A stretch of DNA of 64,000 nucleotides, from contig OY978097.1 in assembly GCA_963854735.1 (NCBI GenBank), positions 1,364,001-1,428,000 of the forward strand, read 5' to 3'. The DNA is from Marvania coccoides. Lineage: Eukaryota > Chlorophyta > Trebouxiophyceae > Chlorellales > Chlorellaceae. The notes beneath the pieces were generated by a model. That model was not told the origin of the DNA, searched no databases, and worked only from the letters and a program-made list of their open reading frames with translations. The position numbers and the translations under genes are program-made. The stretch's first letter is position 1, and every line of letters starts with the position of its first letter. Of this stretch, positions 12,254-24,054 are shown piece after piece.

Positions 12254-13270
12254 ATATTTGAATTGCAAAATGCGTGGTGCCTCTCTTCTGAATTCAAGAG
12301 AGGACTAGAACTTGCTATGAACCTTACTATCCATACTATACGTTTTTTTTAATGAATACATTTACTGCCTTTTGTTCGATTGCCCTTTGATTGAGAGCGC
12401 ATGCAGAAGTAGTAGCGTAGCGTCCATCAAATGAGCAATTTTCTATGCATGCTTTGCTGATATTAAAACAAATGAGTAGCGAATTCTTTTCTTTTCTCTG
12501 GTGTGTTTATTTGATATGATAAAAGCTTGTTTAACGAAACCCAAGCAAACACAAAATTGAAGCAGATTGAGGTGGGCGGGGATGGGCAGCTTAACTATTC
12601 TAAACAGGAGCTCATGTCATGAAATAAAAGGTCGTCATTCGAGCGGAGCAAGCATGGCACTGACTTGCCAGTGCGGATAGATGCAGATATGAATTTCTGG
12701 GTCGCTGAGGAGCACAGTGACAACGGCGATGACACTGATGGCTACTTCATGTTGCGCTTTTTCGCCGGCGCTGCATGGCACATGCCTGCAATAATGGAAT
12801 GGTAACAAAGTCTTTGGAGCATTGCGCGAGTGGAAAAGGCTGTCGGAGAGAGACGCGATGGCAAAAAAGCGATGGAAAAAATTAAGCTATTGACGTCTGG
12901 TCGCATACGGATAAGATGTTTGGTTGTTCCCGGCACACAATGATGTATTTAAATGGCATTTCAGATGACGGCATCGTCCAAATTTTTAAATTCCGGAGGA
13001 AAAGAATTTGGTTTGGAAAATAGCAGATGGCATCCTGAGCTGTATAATTAAAACTAAATAAAGAAATAAACGAGAACTTTTATAAGCCCTATATCGAGTT
13101 TATTGCAATCCAGTCCGCAGAGGACGAGTTTTAACTTAAAACGAATAATTCAATCTTGAAATTTAATATGAACTCCTCTCAATCGAACCAGGAGCACAGC
13201 GGTGCGTTTGCTATAGTTTGCATCATGATCGAAATTGGATATATCGAACTGGAGGGCTCGTCGCTGCCAA
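12254..13270. other. Intergenic, about 1 kb
   Basis: AT-rich. Holds the PPDK 3' UTR and the upstream region of the coiled-coil gene. No gene-like frame, RNA gene or repeat recognised. Confidence 0.5.
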
Positions 13271-16200
13271 ATGGGCTTGGGCTGGCTCTCATGGCGAAAA
13301 ATCTCCTCTCCGCCAAGTTTCTTACCCCGCCTCTCACCCTCGTATACTTTATCATGCTATGCAGATGGCATTCCCGCAATTTTCGTGCCGCCCTCCACTG
13401 CTGGGTTCAAATTTTCCGCTCCGCCCAGTCCATCCGACTCCAGCGACGCCGTCCTGGGAGACAACAACGCTGGTGGAATGCTGACCGGGTCCTTTGCCGG
13501 CTTCGGGAAGTCGGGGGCCGAGGGCTCTGCGCAGCTGGACTCCGCCACTGGGGCAGAAGGTGGCGGTGGCCTTCCTCCTTCCGCCTTCAAATTTAGTGCG
13601 ACGCCCTTCTCTTTCTCTGCGGAGGCGATGACCGGTAAGTCGTCGATCCGTGACATCTCCATCTCGCCTTGAAATGATTGTATGGAGGCTTTCTGCTCTC
13701 TATTAAAGGTGGTCTCCACAGAATTTCAATTTGAAATTTCATGGGAAAAGAGAGCACTTCATTAATTCATTCATTATCATTTTGTTTTGCTGCTATACTC
13801 CTGCACTGCTGTGTTTTATTCATAGCGCCATTACCTCGCTTTATTGTGGTTTAAATTTCGACTCAACAATCATCTCACGATTTGCAGGGATCACAGATAA
13901 TGGCCCTGCCAAGACCACGGCAGCTGCCCCTATCAGCAAGAACCGCCAGCCGGCCAGTGCCAAGACGTGGTCCTTCCCGACCCCGCCTACTGAGAAGCCC
14001 GGCACCGTGGCTGCTGCTGCTCCGGTCGACCACCAGCACGAGAAGCAAGCCCCCAACCCCTTCGTTGCCCCAGATGGAGGCCGTTTCAAGGTGACGACGA
14101 AGCGCAGCGCCAAGGGCTCTGGTCCCTCCAAAGCCCCCGCCCCCGTAGTGCACGTGGCACCGCTCTCAGCTCCAGACCTCTCCATGCAGCTCACGCTGGC
14201 CATGAACGAATGGAAACGCACGACGGCAGATCTGGAATCTGTGCAGAAGGAGCTCGTGGCGCGGGGTGACAAGGTGGCCGACCTGGAGGGGCGGCTGGCA
14301 GAGGCACTGCAACACTGGAGGCTCTTCGGCAGCAGGAGAAGGCGGACACCCAAATGACCGCCGACGACGATGTCAACGGAGACGCTGATGACTCTGCCGA
14401 GGACGCCTGGATGGAGGTGGAACGGCTTCAAATGGAGCTCAGAGTCGCGGACGAGTGTCTCACAGATGCAAACGCTGCCGCGTCTGCAGAGATTGCGACG
14501 CTGCGGATCGCGCTGGTGGACGCGAAAGCCGCTCTGGCTCCCTTGCGCCAGGATGTGGAGGAGAAACAGCGGGTTTTGGTGGCCGCTGAGGCTGTGTACG
14601 CGCAGCTGGCGGCTGAGAAGACGGCGGTGGTTGCTGAGTGCGTCGTGCTGCAGCAAACTGTCGCCCAGATTAAGGAGGCGCAGTCCAAGTACGCTGGCAG
14701 GGTCCACGAGCTGGAGGCGGCGCTGGATGCGGCGCTGTTGGAGCAGCACCGGCTCCGTGAGCAGCTCAGCGCTGCGGGAGTGGAGGCCGAGCGCGCGGCG
14801 TCTATCGCACAGCACTCGGCGATGGCTGCCCAGGCTGAAGCTGCGGCCGCGCAGGCGACGGCGGCTGCGACGATGCGGAAGCTGGAGGAGGCTATGGAGG
14901 GGCAAGCCTCCCTGCATCGGCAGCTGGCTATGGAGGGCAACAAGGCTGCTGGATTCAGGGCGCAGCCCGACGAGGCGCTGAATAACGGGGAGCGCCTGCG
15001 CCAGCAGGTGGTGGAAAGTGATGAATATGTCAAGGGCGCGTTGCTGGAGGCGGAAAAGCTCCGGATGGCGGTACAGGAGGCGGAGAACTCCCTGGTCGCT
15101 ATGGTGAAAGAGAACGCGGCTGCGGCTGCTCGTGAGGAGGAGCTGCTGCACAACATCGCCCAGATGGGTGGGCAGCAGGGTGGAAACGCGGCGGAAGTCG
15201 CTGCGCGCGAAGCTGCTGCTGCGGCAGAGCTTGCGGCTGTGAAGGCGGCGCTGGCGGCCGCGCAAACCGCTCTGACCCCCTTGCGTCAGGACGGGAAGGA
15301 GGAACAGCGGGCGCTGCAGGCCGCTGAGGCTGCGCACGCGCAGCTGGTGGCTGAGAAGACGGCGGTGGTTGCTGAGTGCGTCGTGCTGCAGCAAACTGTC
15401 GCCCAGACTAAGGAGGCGCAGTCCCAGCACGCTGGCAGGGTCGAATTGCTGGAGGCGGCGCTGGAGGAGGGGCGGAAGCATCAGCAGACGCTCCGTGAGC
15501 AGCTCAGCGCTGCGGGGATGGAGGCCGCCAAGGTGGCACAGCTGATGGCGGAGCTGGCGTCCGTTCGCAGCAGCGAGGGTGCCCTGCGCGGCGAGCTCAG
15601 CGACTCCAAGCTGGAGAACGCTTCCATGAAAGCCCAGCTGGAGGATGCGCTGGGGATGCAAGCTTTGCTGCGCCAGCAGCTCATCGATTCGCAGGACGCG
15701 GCGGCGGCGGCGGCGGGGAAGGCGGCGGAGAAGCAGCAGGAGCTTAACGCCACCCAGGAAGCGCTGGCCGCGGCCAAGGTGGCGCTGGAGGAAATGTTGA
15801 CAGAGAAGAACCGTCGCGCTGCTGCCTTGGCATCTGTGCAGGCGAAAAGGAAGGAGGCCGCCCAGCAGGCGGCGGCAAAGGCATTAGTGGCGGCCGCGTT
15901 TGCTTCTGTGCAAGAGCAGCAGGAAGATGAGGCGGCAGTGGTGGCTATGGTGGAGAAGGAAGTGGTGGTTGCTGGTGACGACTCGGGCAGCGATGAGTTT
16001 GACATCAAGTCCGTCACAGGCGGCGGTGCTGCCGCTCAGACGCCCATCATCCCGGCTGGTGAGCGTCCCCGCGTCCACCTCCGCCAATCCTCCGCTGGCT
16101 CTGCTTCCAGCAACTCCGGCGCAGTATCACTGCGGCGCAGCAGCTCCGGCGGGAGCAGCGGCGTGGGACTGGCGGTGGTGCTGCAGGAGGTGGTGGAGGA

Positions 16201-16468
16201 GGCAGTGGTCGCCGAGACCACCGCCGTGGTGGACAACGAGCAGGCTCAGGCGGAACTGGTCGTGGAGGTGCAGGAGGAGGTGGCGGTTCCGCAGGAGGGC
16301 ACAGCCGCTGGCGCTACCGCTGGCGCTGCTGCCATCATCCTGGAGCAGCAAATCGTGCTGCAGGGGCTGGAGGGGTGGGGAACCACCTTCCTCACGTCCC
16401 AGCCAGTCGCGGCGCAGAAGGCGTGGCGTGGTTGGGCTTCCCGCCTGAAGAAGTCAATTTTTGGCTGA
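13271..16468 (+). CDS. Large Ala/Glu-rich coiled-coil protein with internal duplication and frameshift
   Basis: Not recognised as a named family. The first exon (to 13634) carries two FKFSA motifs in a Ser/Pro/Gly-rich stretch. A GTAAGT donor joins the exon starting at 13888 in phase 1. That exon continues a disordered region (NPFVAPDGGRFKV) and then enters coiled coil. At 14310-14315 the frame breaks: ...GRLAEAL continues as TLEALRQQEK only in a different frame, as if one base were missing. The downstream frame then stays open for about 2.1 kb of near-continuous heptads to a basic C-terminus (WASRLKKSIFG). A block of about 280 nt near 14520-14800 is repeated near 15240-15530. The start codon (13271) is the first ATG in frame and is uncertain. 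Structural or tethering roles are possible, but I assign no function. Confidence 0.6.
14521..14800 (+). repeat. Internal coding repeat, copy 1
   Basis: Encodes a block containing APLRQD, AAEAVYAQL, AEKTAVVAECVVLQQTVAQ, KEAQSKYAGRV and LREQLSAAG. A stretch of about 75 nt beginning at 14612 is almost identical to one beginning at 15350, an offset of 738 nt (246 codons). Confidence 0.85.
15241..15530 (+). repeat. Internal coding repeat, copy 2
   Basis: Second copy of the coiled-coil block, with TPLRQD, AAEAAHAQL, AEKTAVVAECVVLQQTVAQ, KEAQSQHAGRV and LREQLSAAG. The near-identity at the DNA level in the centre suggests a recent duplication or gene conversion. Confidence 0.85.
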
Positions 16469-16583
16469 AGCGGAATCGGGTGGGTTGGTGTGTGCGGCTG
16501 AATAGCGGCGTGTGTCCGCTTGTGAACGGGGCGAAGGGATTAGTTCAACGGCTGGCGAAGGTTTTACCGTGCTGGGGCTTCCC

Positions 16584-16928
16584 CTAAAATTTGTCTTTTT
16601 TCCGCGGCTTTGGGGCTTCCATTCCTAGCGTGAGAGAGTGACCTTGGCTGCCAACCCTCCAACTTGATTTCGAGAAGGAGGGGCGGCAGTTACAGACCTT
16701 GGCACTCGCGTTCTCGAGCAGTAGGTGCTGCACTTCAACTTTCTTCTTGACTGAGAAGGGGTGCAAAGCTGAAATATCAGCTGGGAGTGGCGGCTTTTCA
16801 ACGGCGGGGCGACAAGCATTAATTCTGGGGGGATTGTTCAGCGTGGACAAGTTTGGCGGGCTGTCGGGCTGGTGAATACGACCTTGTTTGGGGGCAGATC
16901 CATGCGGCATGAAGCGCACGCGCACCAT
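16584..16928 (-). CDS. Hypothetical small basic protein (doubtful)
   Basis: A 114-codon ATG frame facing the end of the coiled-coil gene. The predicted protein is basic, Pro/Ser-rich and ends in KPRKKDKF. No signal peptide, membrane segment, domain or family recognised, and no supporting splice sites. GC content is higher than in the surrounding spacer, the main reason for listing it. It may equally be a chance frame in the 3' region of the neighbour. Confidence 0.15.
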   Translation of the reverse strand: MVRVRFMPHGSAPKQGRIHQPDSPPNLSTLNNPPRINACRPAVEKPPLPADISALHPFSVKKKVEVQHLLLENASAKVCNCRPSFSKSSWRVGSQGHSLTLGMEAPKPRKKDKF

Positions 16929-18089
16929 CGATTCTTATATTGCATAATTCTTTCTTGTAGTATTTTTGGCGGGCGCTTGTTTGTTTAGCTTAGCATATGG
17001 TACAAGAGGAGGAGGAGTTCTTTTTTGGGCGCGGTGTTTGTTTAGCTATCGAGGCTGAGAAGAAGGATGATGTTAAATGTTTAATGATGTTTAATGTTTC
17101 TTTCCAACGCAGTACATTTGTTGTTTTTTCTTTTCGTGAAATTTCTTCCATCGTGAGTTCGTTTTCCTTTTTGTAATAGCGGTATACCACAGCAGCGCGC
17201 GTCACTATTATGGGAATACCTCCCTCCACTCTTTCTTCCCCTTTGAGCCTCAACTGCTGACTAGATGTCGCATCCCTCACAGTCACGGGCGCGGGGCAGG
17301 ATGGAAATTTGCTTTCCCGCCAGTTCGCAGCGAGGAGTGAGGTGTCTTGCGTCAGTTCTCAGTCAAATTCACTGGTCCACAATGCCGGCAACTATACTTG
17401 CACCATATAGAGAAGGACCCTGACGAGAGAGACTTCCACTGAGATAAGAGTTGTCAACAGCTAGGTCACGGCTGCTCGTTTTGAATCTATTTTGAATAGG
17501 GCGGGCATGCAGCGCTGCTGCATTCTAGGCAATGGCATCTGCTTATACCACATCTTAGACACTTCTTTTAATAATACACGAATAAAAGCTGACTCAGATG
17601 TGTGGGGAAAAAAATTCGTACAATCAATCTTAAAATGCTTTTGACGCCTGGTTGCGTGTTGTTTTTGTCGGACTTATCTAGAAAAAGTCGAGGCAAGAAA
17701 AATGGCCGCGGTGGCAAGACCACGGGCCGAGAGAATAATTTGTTTTCTTCCTTAAAGTACCACAAAGGACCACTTGCGTTATTGAGCACGAATCCTAAGC
17801 CACACTCCGACATCACCAATTAATGCTATTAAACAATAAAAAGTGTGTTAGTACAGAGCAGAGAGAATATATTGATCAGAAAGTCTGCAACCACGCCACC
17901 GTGAATTTCAATAGAAAGGTACTTCAAAAGGAGTGTGACCCGGCCGTGAAGAATTTGCGGGGCGTTTTTTGGTCCGGCTAGCTCTTATTTACGTAAGTTT
18001 CAATCGAAACAGGACATGTGCTATTTTTGTGCGATTCTACAACTTGGCCTCATAAATTCCATCCCACTTTGATATATTCCTAAATCTCT

Positions 18090-18097
18090 TATATAAG
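18090..18097 (+). promoter_or_regulatory. TATA-box candidate of the metalloprotease gene
   Basis: TATATAAG about 105 bp upstream of the ATG at 18202, with a second, weaker ATATAAG at 18121-18127. The distance suits a TATA box followed by a short 5' UTR. No transcript start is known. Confidence 0.4.
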
Positions 18098-18201
18098 AAG
18101 TATACATTTCTAACACTCTGATATAAGCCTCTCATACCTATTTTCATCAAAATTCGTGCAGAAGACTCTCTTTGGTGTGCGGCATTCGATTCCTCACGCC
18201 A

Positions 18202-20456
18202 ATGATGTGGCTCACAGCCTTATTGCTCACCCTGGTCGCGCCGGCCCTCGCCGTGCCGCGTGCCACCGTGCCAGCCAACGATGTCGCGTTTTCTGCCACA
18301 GCCAAGACCGTCGAAAAGAACGGCGCACTGAAGGTGACCAACTATAAATTGGCTGGCGAGACTGCCGACACCACAATGGAGCTCACCCGCTTCGATGTGT
18401 GGGCGGAGGACGCCGTAGTTGATGTCGGGGGCGTCAAACGCGGCCGCCCCAACACTGCGTTTTTCAGGGGCTCCATTGTGGGCGAGCCGGATTCCACGGT
18501 GATGATGTCGGTCCGCGAAAACGGCGAAGTTATGGGCCTGGCCACCAAGAGCAACGGCGCCTGGGCGCTGGGCAAAGGCAAGGCGCAAGGGCCGCTGAAA
18601 TCCAAGAAGGCAGACCCCAAAGACACCTCCCGCAAGCCGCACACCTGCCAGCAAGAAGCGTTGGAAACCCCTCCCGTGATTCCTGACGTGGTGTTTGAGG
18701 GCAACCGCAAGCTGCTGCAGTCGGTGATCGACCAGCAGTACCAAGCCAACATCGCCGTTGAGACCGATTACGAGTTTTTTGCCAAGTTTTCCACCAGCGC
18801 TGATCCCGTGGCAGCTGCCATCGACTACGTGGGAGACCTCTTCGGCTACTCTGACGTCGTGTATTCGCGCGAAGTGGGTACCGACATGCTCGTGAGCTAC
18901 CTCCGGCTGTGGGATAATGCCTCTGACCCCTGGCCCACCTTTCCCAACTCATCGTACGCATTGACTACCTACAGAAACTACTGGAACGCCAACATGGGCA
19001 GCATCAAGCGCACCACGGTATGCATTGTTTGATTTGTTTATTTTCTCGAAAATGAGCTGAAGAGCTCCGAGACCAGATACTCTGGTATCCGATCTGCCCT
19101 CGGGGAAGTGCCCCTGGGCGATCTAGCGGCGGCAGATCGGCTCTGGGAATTCTAAAGAGCGTTTTTCAAATTAAAAAAATATATTTCATGTAGGCGCACA
19201 TGCTGTCGGGACAGAGCACCGGCGGTGGCGTGGCATGGGTGGGACAGCTGTGCGACTATTTCGGTCGAGGGCCTAGCAGCAATTACGCCTACGGTAAATC
19301 CCTTAGTTTGATCACCAATCCTTTGAAAAACAATCTGTTAATGAAATTCACTTGACATGCGTGCAGGTTACTCTGGCATTATTGGCAGCTCTAAATTCAA
19401 CTGGAACGAGGACCAAAACTCGAACCCCTCCAATCTGGTATGGGACATTATGTAAGCTTTTCCCTTTGTCACCCCCGATGCACTTACATTTTAATGAAGC
19501 TCTGTCGACGAGTTGCCAAATTGTCGCCAAATTGTGAATTCTTTTTTATCATTCTTCTTCCGTCATTTGCAGCGTCGTCATGCACGAAATTGGCCACAAT
19601 TTCAACAGTCCACACTCGCACGAATATTGCTCCATTGGGGGATCAGCAGAGCCCATCGACCACTGCTACGTCAGCTCAACTTGCGGAGCGGCGACTGGCC
19701 TGCCCTCATGTTCGGCGCCCACTCCTTTCTACAACGGTGGTAAAGGAACGATAATGTCGTACTGCCACCAGCTTTCTGGTGGGTACTCGAATATAGCGCT
19801 CACATTTGGAGAAGCGCATACTTGTGGGGTCTTGCCAGGCAGACAAGCGGCCAGGATGAGGGACCATGTGGTGGCACGAGCTGCCTCATATCCGACGTGC
19901 TTTGTTGCCATCGCGCCTGTCTCCCCGAGCCCGCCGCCGCCGGCTGTGCTGTCTTCGCCGCCGCCGCCGCCGAAATCGTCGCCGCCGCCTCCTTCACCTC
20001 CCAGACCCCCCCCTCCATCTCCACCAAGCCCTCCTCCCCCAAGGTAAGTAATACTAGTAACGACATAATTGATCGGTAAAGCCGAACATTCCCAGGTGAT
20101 TCTGATGATTCATTCGGGGCTATCTTTGCCGGTGCAGTCCTTCGCCACCTCCACCCTCTCCCTCCCCTCCTCCCCCGGAGTTTTCGCCTTCCCCACCCCC
20201 TCTTGAAGCGGAATCACCTCCTCCGCCGGCAATTGATGTGTCGCCTTCACCGCCGCCCCCAAGCCCTCCTAGTCCCCCTCCACCAAGCCCGTCCCCCCCT
20301 CCTCCTCTTAGCTCGCCTCCCCCTCCTCCTCCACGAAGCCCACCCCCACCTCCCCCTCGAGTTGTTTCAAGCTGCTGGGCGACCACGACGGCCTGCACGA
20401 CAAAGACCGCTGCCAGTTGCTGCTCTAAGACTTGCAAAAAAAGCAAATGCCTTTAA
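18202..20456 (+). CDS. Secreted reprolysin-like metalloprotease with extensin-like Ser-Pro tail
   Basis: Extracellular zinc endopeptidase of the metzincin clan (M12B/reprolysin-like). Exons 18202..19017, 19194..19293, 19367..19451, 19573..20043, 20138..20456, all GT-AG, give 596 aa. The start MMWLTALLLTLVAPALA is a typical signal peptide. A propeptide-like region precedes the catalytic domain. The zinc site HEIGHNFNSPH (about 338-348) is split from its upstream part by an intron, and the Met-turn GTIMSYCH follows (Met about 395). Paired Cys-containing segments nearby are probably disulphide-linked. A Pro-rich SPPPP region (about 450-570) resembles hydroxyproline-rich cell-wall proteins, and a Cys-rich tail ends the protein (SCCSKTCKKSKC). 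I infer a role in wall or matrix remodelling. Green-algal gametolysins are a related idea but belong to family M11. Confidence 0.9.
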
Positions 20457-21308
20457 GAATGATCTTCACTGTATGTTATTATAATAACTTTCCCTAATTA
20501 CTTTGTCCAATATCTTAAATCAAGATGTTTTATGTATTTTTCAAAATTACGTCATGGTTGATCCAGAAACATTGCTGCCTTGATTTCATTAATTCAATGT
20601 TTTCGTTTCTCGGCCAAAACTATGGGAGGCCTGGATGGATATGCACCAGGAATTTACTACCTACGACTTGAGTTTGTATTAATATTTCCCCCCCTCATTA
20701 GTTCGTTTGTCTTTTTTCCATTTTTGTTCTTCTTTTTATGTCAGCAGTTTGGTATTACTTAGTAGCATCTCCCGCCCCCCCCTTTTTAGAGGAAGTATTA
20801 AGTAACGTTATTATTATTATCACCGCAGAGGTCGGTCCGGTACTGAACTCGAGTACATTTTTCTATTATCCCCCAATCTTTTCCTTAATATCTCAAATTT
20901 TGAGTAGCAGCCCTTTAAAAAAAGAGCCCTTTTAAAATTAGAAGCTCTCCCTGCGTCATTTTACGATGCAGCTTAGGTGATGCATGGCCGTTTTCCATCA
21001 ATATCTATCACCCTGCGCTGTCATATCTTCATATATTTTCACGAATTGAAGTTGAAAGTTTCTCCACATTTGTTCTTTTAAATTTCACAGTAAGAATCCC
21101 CATGCATGGTCGTCACTTTTTTCATATGCCCAATATACTCCAAGGATAATTAAGCTTGTCCTTATTTCTAAGCAACTCGTCGCTTGAATGTCTTTGTCCC
21201 CGCATTCTACTTCTTGTTTCAAAATGGTCTGTAATCAATAATAATAAAGAACTCGGCGGAATGATGCCCCAGCAGAAAAAACATTTGTCAAAATTGTATT
21301 TCACATGT
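20457..21308. other. Intergenic between convergent genes, about 850 bp
   Basis: AT-rich, with homopolymer T and A runs. Holds the 3' ends of the metalloprotease and RNase H2A genes. No gene, RNA or repeat recognised. Confidence 0.5.
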
Positions 21309-22497
21309 TCACCACAAGCTGTCTGTAGAAACTCGCTGCAGCTTGCGCGTCCTAAAGTACGAGTGCCGCGGTTTGGGCTTCTTTCCGCCGGTGCTCATCA
21401 ATTTTGTCAGGGACGGCTGCTGCACATCGCCCTCCTCCTCGCACTCCCACTCCACCTGGGCGCAGTTTTTCTCCATCAGGGTCGTGCACGTGCCCCATGA
21501 GAACCGCACGTGGCCTTGGTACCTACAGATTATCTATTCGAAATATTTCAACTGAGTGTTACCAAATTTTTTTTCGAACAAATAAATAATGGACACGCAC
21601 CCGAAGGTGGGCTCGATGTTGCTCTCGAGCCAGGCCTTTGTGGCGGGGTCAGCTGGGTACCCTGATCCACATGCAGCGCCCTCAGTCATCTCCACTAGTG
21701 ACCTGTCCCGAGTGACCTTGGCCACGATGGAGGCAGCGCTGACGATGGGGAACAGCGCGTCGGCCTTGGGGCACACCGTGAATTGAATCCCGGGGAAATG
21801 GCTCGACAGTTTCTGCTTGTAGCTGTCAGCGGCGCCCACAGTATCGACGTAGCTGCAAAAAAAATAAAAAGATGAAAGAGAAAACGAGATTAAAGTTGAA
21901 GTGAAATTACTGAAACTTTTAATATTACTATTTCGCATTGATTGATGATTTGCATTCATACATTTCTTGGAGGTTGACCCCTGCTGCCAGCACAGCGCTG
22001 ATGAGCCTGCAGGTGGACTCTGCCGCCATTGCATTTAAACTGACGCGCTGCCTGCCGAGCATGGCACCCGATATTGCGGTGGCGCTGATCTCGTCCACAA
22101 AGTAGCCCATCTTGCTGTCGTTCTGGATCTGATCGAAGAGCGTGTCTCGCCGCTCGGCGGTGAGCGTCTTTGAGTCGGCAAAGGAACTGCAAATGCATTG
22201 TGAGGAAGGGAGGTAATGAGACGCCTGCTGCCACAGATACAAGCATGTTCACAGCCTTAAACTCGCCTTTTCTTCAGGGCATCTGCCTCTGAGAGGGGCG
22301 CAAAGGCGCAGGCGTAGACCATTGAGCCGAGGACAGGACCACGCCCAGCCTCATCTGCGAAGCAACGAAGTATTCATTGGTTCATTGCGAATAGTAAGGC
22401 TGCGTCAATCGTGCTGTGAGAGTGCAAACTGACCGACTCCGAGCAAACATGGCTTTTTGAACCACGGTTGATGAGCTAATCCAGGGGCCGAGGTCAT
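21309..22497 (-). CDS. RNASEH2A: Ribonuclease H2 subunit A (catalytic)
   Basis: Catalytic subunit of nuclear RNase H2, which cuts RNA in RNA:DNA hybrids and removes misincorporated ribonucleotides. Exons on the minus strand: 22497..22434, 22354..22267, 22186..21962, 21852..21601, 21522..21309, total 843 nt, 280 aa. The catalytic motif DEAGRG starts at residue 22 (split over intron 1). FADSKTLTAERRD, VDTVG and SAASIVAKVTRDR follow, and VRFSWGTC sits near the C-terminus, all as expected for type 2 RNase H. The second intron (22266..22187) needs a GC donor, AAAG|GCGAGT. The available GT site would put FADSKTL out of frame. Divergent from ZNHIT2 with a 200-bp shared spacer. Confidence 0.95.
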
Positions 22498-22697
22498 CCT
22501 GAGCTCGTTTATATATATCCAGCAATTTATCTAAAATCAGGTTTTAATGTACAAAGGCAGACGCTTCTGCCGAAAATGCGAAAACAGAATTTCAAAATTT
22601 CATATTTACAAAAGCAAAATGCGAGCGGTGTGCTGATGTTTAGCTCTCTAAAATTTATTAAAAAAATAGTTTCATCCTAAGAGAGGCGCCGCCAGCC
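22498..22697. promoter_or_regulatory. Candidate bidirectional promoter, RNase H2A / ZNHIT2
   Basis: Only 200 bp separate the two start codons. The spacer is AT-rich, with TATATATA at about 22510-22517 very close to the RNase H2A ATG. Such a short head-to-head gap leaves little room for separate promoters. Confidence 0.5.
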
Positions 22698-24054
22698 ATG
22701 CCAGGACTCTGCAGCGTGTGTTCGGCCTCCGATTCAAAGTACATTTGCCCAAGGTGCAATGCACCTTATTGCTCACTGGATTGCTACAAAAAGCATTCAA
22801 ACCAATGTGTAGAAACCTTCCAAAGGTGCGAATTTAATTGCATTTAATAATGCCTCCCGTTCAGTGCTTTCGCTCACCGCCCTCGTCGCTTCTATTTGCT
22901 GCCAGAGAGAGCGCCGCAGAGGAGCTTCGCACCCACACCGCCACCGAGGAGGACAAGCAGCGCATGGCGGAAATCTTGTGGCGCCTCCATCGCCAGCAGA
23001 TTGACGACGCTGAGGCTTCGAGCGCTTCTTCGGGCGAAGATGACCGACTCGTAGGCGGCCTTCCAATGAAGAGGGCGCTGCAGCTAGCAGAGGTAACATA
23101 TCTATTAAACACGCGTTTTGTATTAATGCACTTTTTCAGGTTGAACTTACCATAAAATTCCTTATTATTATTATTAAGGGCGAAATCACTGTGGAAGATC
23201 TCACAGCGGAGGAGCTGGCGGCGGTGGAGACCGCTGTGGCCGCAGAAACGATTCAGGTGGCGCCCTGGGACCCCTGGTGGCTCACAAATGCAGCGGCACA
23301 GCTGGAGCTTGCTCCCACGGGCACTGGTCTTGTTCAAGAGGTCGGCGAATCGTCAAACATTCAGTTAGGCGGACTCGGCGATGATGAGGGGGAAGAAGAA
23401 AGCAGTGCTCTTCCCCTGCCGCCAGCGCTGGCGCTGCCCCATCTGGCAGCGTTGACCTCCAAGCCGCCCTCGCCCGCCCTGCCGCTGCACCTCCTCGACC
23501 TCCTCTTCTCGTACTGCATAGTAATGCGATTGTTTAATGGGCAGTATTTGACCGACGCTTTGGACGCTGCAGCTACCGCGCTGGAGGCTTCAGCGGTGCT
23601 GGGAGCGACGCGGCAACCTGTATGTGCCGAGAGCACAGTGCCTGCGGCCCTCGTCGATTGCGTGGCTCATGCTTGCGGACCCAACGCTGGGCGGGCAAAA
23701 GTACCGCGTGGATTCTCAATTGGCTTGATATCTGACGTGGCAGCCTTGCTGCAGCTGGGCGCTGCAGTGGTTGTCACAGCGCTGAACGATTTGTCTCGGT
23801 TGCTGGATGCTGGTGCAGCGGAACTGTGCTCCACCGCAAGCGGCGGAAAGCAGCTGCAGCAACGAAGCAAGGAGCTCACGACCAAAGTAAAGCAGGCGCA
23901 GCGGAAGCTGCTGTTTTTCATGGCGTGGGCCAACGAAGCGCCTCCTGAGCTGTACAGCATGCTGGCGGCGCAGGCAACGGCTTGCTACCAGCAACAGCGG
24001 GAAAGCGCCGTCGTTGAAAAAAATAATGATGCTGCAATCGTTTACAAAGAATGA
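22698..24054 (+). CDS. ZNHIT2: Zinc finger HIT domain protein 2 (ZNHIT2)
   Basis: R2TP/HSP90 co-factor that in animals links RUVBL1/2 to U5 snRNP assembly. Exons 22698..22825, 22906..23092, 23179..24054, about 396 aa. The HIT-type zinc finger is at the N-terminus: LCSVC, ICPRCNAPYCSLDCY, H, C, then VETFQ, very like animal ZNHIT2 (CPRCNAPYCSL...CYRTH). A conserved PWDPWW occurs after the second intron. The acceptor at 22905 (CCAG) was chosen over an earlier CAG at 22864 because only it keeps RESAAEELR in frame. The C-terminal two thirds are helical and Ala/Leu-rich. Both introns are about 80-90 nt. Confidence 0.88.

Larger units (their letters stand above)
16469..18201. other. Intergenic, about 1.7 kb
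   Basis: Mostly AT-rich. A minus-strand ATG frame of 114 codons at 16928..16584 has no recognisable domain and is given separately. The right end carries the metalloprotease promoter. No RNA gene or mobile element recognised. Confidence 0.45.

Noticed and set aside
13841..15661. A 606-codon open frame antisense to the coiled-coil gene
   Set aside because: It is the complement of a repetitive GC-rich Ala/Glu-coding region. The predicted protein is low-complexity, has no domain and crosses the intron of the plus-strand gene.
22865..22905. Earlier CAG acceptor (22864) for ZNHIT2 exon 2
   Set aside because: It gives an out-of-frame Arg/Pro-rich peptide. The CCAG at 22905 joins the zinc finger to the charged helix in frame.
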